Source: JACDHG01 sp963811585 | GTDB lineage: Bacteria; Actinomycetota; Actinomycetes; Propionibacteriales; Nocardioidaceae | Assembly: GCA_963811585.1 (NCBI GenBank) | Contig: CAWERR010000006.1 | Coordinates: 930,001-994,000, forward strand | Direction: 5' to 3' | Length of the DNA: 64,000 nt | Shown: one piece after another, positions 62,802 through 64,000 of the stretch | How the letters are laid out: each line of letters begins with the position of its first letter | How positions within the stretch are numbered: the stretch's first letter is position 1 | Notes under the pieces: model-generated | What the model saw: only the letters and a program-made list of their open reading frames with translations | Told to the model about the DNA's origin: nothing | Databases searched by the model: none | Program-made: the position numbers and the translations under genes

Positions 62802-64000
62802 ATGGCTCGATCACGCCTGACCTTGCGGGCAGCCCGCTGGAGTGCCACGCATCCGTGGCGCGCGCTGCTCGTGTGGGTGGTGTTCGTGGCCGGCGCAGTC
62901 GCCGCCGGCAGCGCGATCGCCACCCAGGAGACAACCGACGCCGACTATCGCCTCGGCCAGTCCGGCCGCGCTGACGAGCTGGTCAGCGAAGCGGGGGTCA
63001 ATGACCCCGACCGGGAGAACGTCGTCATCACCGCCGGCACTGCCGGCAGCGATGGGCTCGACCGTGACACGGCGACCGAGGCGGCCCGCGCGTTGACACG
63101 AGACATGTCCGCGCTCGATGAGGTGGCCGACGTCGGCGACCCGATCTGGTCGCCGTCCGAAGCGGCACTCCTCGTGCTCATCGAGCTGGAGCGGGTTGGA
63201 GACGGTGAGGATGTCGACGTCGCACCGCTGCAAGCAGTCACCGAGGACATCCAGTCCGCCTATCCGGACCTCGACGTGCGACAGGCAGGCGACGCCTCTG
63301 TCGACGAAGGCATCGGCACGCAGGTCGAGGCCGACCTCGCGTCCGCCGAGAGGCTCAGCCTCCCCCTGACCTTGGGTCTGATGCTGCTCGCCTTCGGAGC
63401 ATTGATTGCAGCCGGAATCCCTGTGCTGCTTGCGATCTCGGGCGTCGTCGCGACGATCGGCATCTACGCGCCGATCTCCTATCTCGTGCCGAGCGAGCCG
63501 ACCGTGTCGAGCATGATCCTGCTCATCGGTATGGCGGTCGGCGTCGACTACTCGCTCTTCTACCTCAAGCGAGAGCGCGAAGAACGCGCCAAGGGTCACA
63601 GCACGATCGACGCCGTCGAGATTGCCGCGGCGACATCCGGCCACTCGATCATCGTCTCCGGTGGCGCGGTCATCGTCTCGATGGCAGGCCTGTACGTCGT
63701 CCAGGACGCCACGTTCTCGTCACTCGCCACCGGAGCGATCATCGTCGTCGCCGTTGCCGTGCTGGGCTCCGTGACCGTCCTGCCGGCCTTGCTGGCAAAG
63801 CTCGGCCGCTGGGTCGACCGGCCGCGAGTGCCGCTGCTGTGGCGGCTCAACCGGCGGATCGGCAGCGGCGGGATCAGCCGTCGGCTGCTGGCACCGGTGC
63901 TGCGACGCCCGAAGACGGCGCTCGCGTTGTCACTGGCTGCGATGCTCGCGCTGGGCGCGCCCGCCCTCGGCATGACCATGAAGAACGGGACGCTCGACAC
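62802..64000 (+). CDS. MMPL/RND family transporter, N-terminal part, cut by window edge
   Basis: ATG at 62802 follows AAGGGGAAA, a good ribosome-binding site, and the frame is open to the end of the window (about 399 residues). It starts MARSRLTLRAARWSATHPWRALLVWVVF: a basic N-terminus and first helix. An extracytoplasmic domain follows (YRLGQSGRADELVSEAGV, EDIQSAYPDLDVRQAGDAS), then the helix cluster (LPLTLGLMLLAFGALIAAGI, ISGVVATIGIYAPISYL, ILLIGMAVGVDYSLFYLKRERE with the proton-relay GVDYS motif). Members export lipids or drugs. It is divergent from the two-component system, which may control it. Confidence 0.93.
   Translation, partial: MARSRLTLRAARWSATHPWRALLVWVVFVAGAVAAGSAIATQETTDADYRLGQSGRADELVSEAGVNDPDRENVVITAGTAGSDGLDRDTATEAARALTRDMSALDEVADVGDPIWSPSEAALLVLIELERVGDGEDVDVAPLQAVTEDIQSAYPDLDVRQAGDASVDEGIGTQVEADLASAERLSLPLTLGLMLLAFGALIAAGIPVLLAISGVVATIGIYAPISYLVPSEPTVSSMILLIGMAVGVDYSLFYLKREREERAKGHSTIDAVEIAAATSGHSIIVSGGAVIVSMAGLYVVQDATFSSLATGAIIVVAVAVLGSVTVLPALLAKLGRWVDRPRVPLLWRLNRRIGSGGISRRLLAPVLRRPKTALALSLAAMLALGAPALGMTMKNGTLD

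Overview
The window is GC-rich actinobacterial chromosome. Gene order (clpP1-clpP2-clpX, valS, folC, DUF4233, ndk, mreBCD-mrdA-rodA, TIGR03960/TIGR03936 radical-SAM pair, rne, rplU, rpmA, obgE, proB, proA, nadD, rsfS), frequent GTG starts, leaderless-looking promoters and many 4-nt ATGA/GTGA overlaps suggest the order Propionibacteriales (Nocardioidaceae-like); this placement is inference from synteny and protein flavour.

Layout. 0-2.6 kb: a minus-strand operon for an ATP-grasp ligase, a peptidase E/cyanophycinase-like protein and a Fes-type esterase cut by the left edge. 2.8-3.8 kb: an alpha/beta hydrolase and tRNA-Ala(GGC). 3.9-16.5 kb: a catabolic island with a Rieske oxygenase, class III aminotransferase, polyamine-type ABC importer, TetR regulator, NDP-forming acyl-CoA ligase, DAO-family FAD oxidoreductase and acyl-CoA dehydrogenase. 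Its four promoter regions all carry a near-identical 16-bp palindrome, and these account for every transcription unit of the island, so it looks like one TetR regulon for import and breakdown of an amine- or betaine-like compound. 16.5-27.9 kb: housekeeping block (histidine phosphatase, rsfS, nadD, proA, proB, obgE, rpmA, rplU, rne, DUF2344 protein). 28-35 kb: an accessory block (two MFS transporters, ArsR regulator, acetyltransferase, PhoX-type protein, DinB-type protein) that separates the two radical-SAM-pair genes. 35-49.5 kb: radical SAM protein, secreted beta-propeller protein, the rod-shape operon, gluconate permease/kinase, ndk, DUF4233, folC. 49.5-55 kb: an oppositely oriented valS followed by a type III polyketide synthase / methyltransferase / flavin monooxygenase operon resembling srsABC of Streptomyces griseus. 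55-64 kb: clpX-clpP2-clpP1, NUDIX, SRPBCC, an alpha/beta hydrolase, a two-component system and an MMPL transporter cut by the right edge.

Two intergenic arrays of a 22-bp repeat (20.3 kb, nine direct copies; 60.1 kb, five direct plus about eleven and a half inverted copies) lie just 5' of start codons and have no function I can name; with the palindrome regulon they are the most novel features here.

Many genes (2.8-18.2, 27-29 and 47.6-55 kb) are broken by one-base changes, mostly in short homopolymers. Because essential genes (valS, folC, nadD, mreB) are affected in the same way, I read most of these as sequence errors and annotate the genes as CDS with the disruption stated.
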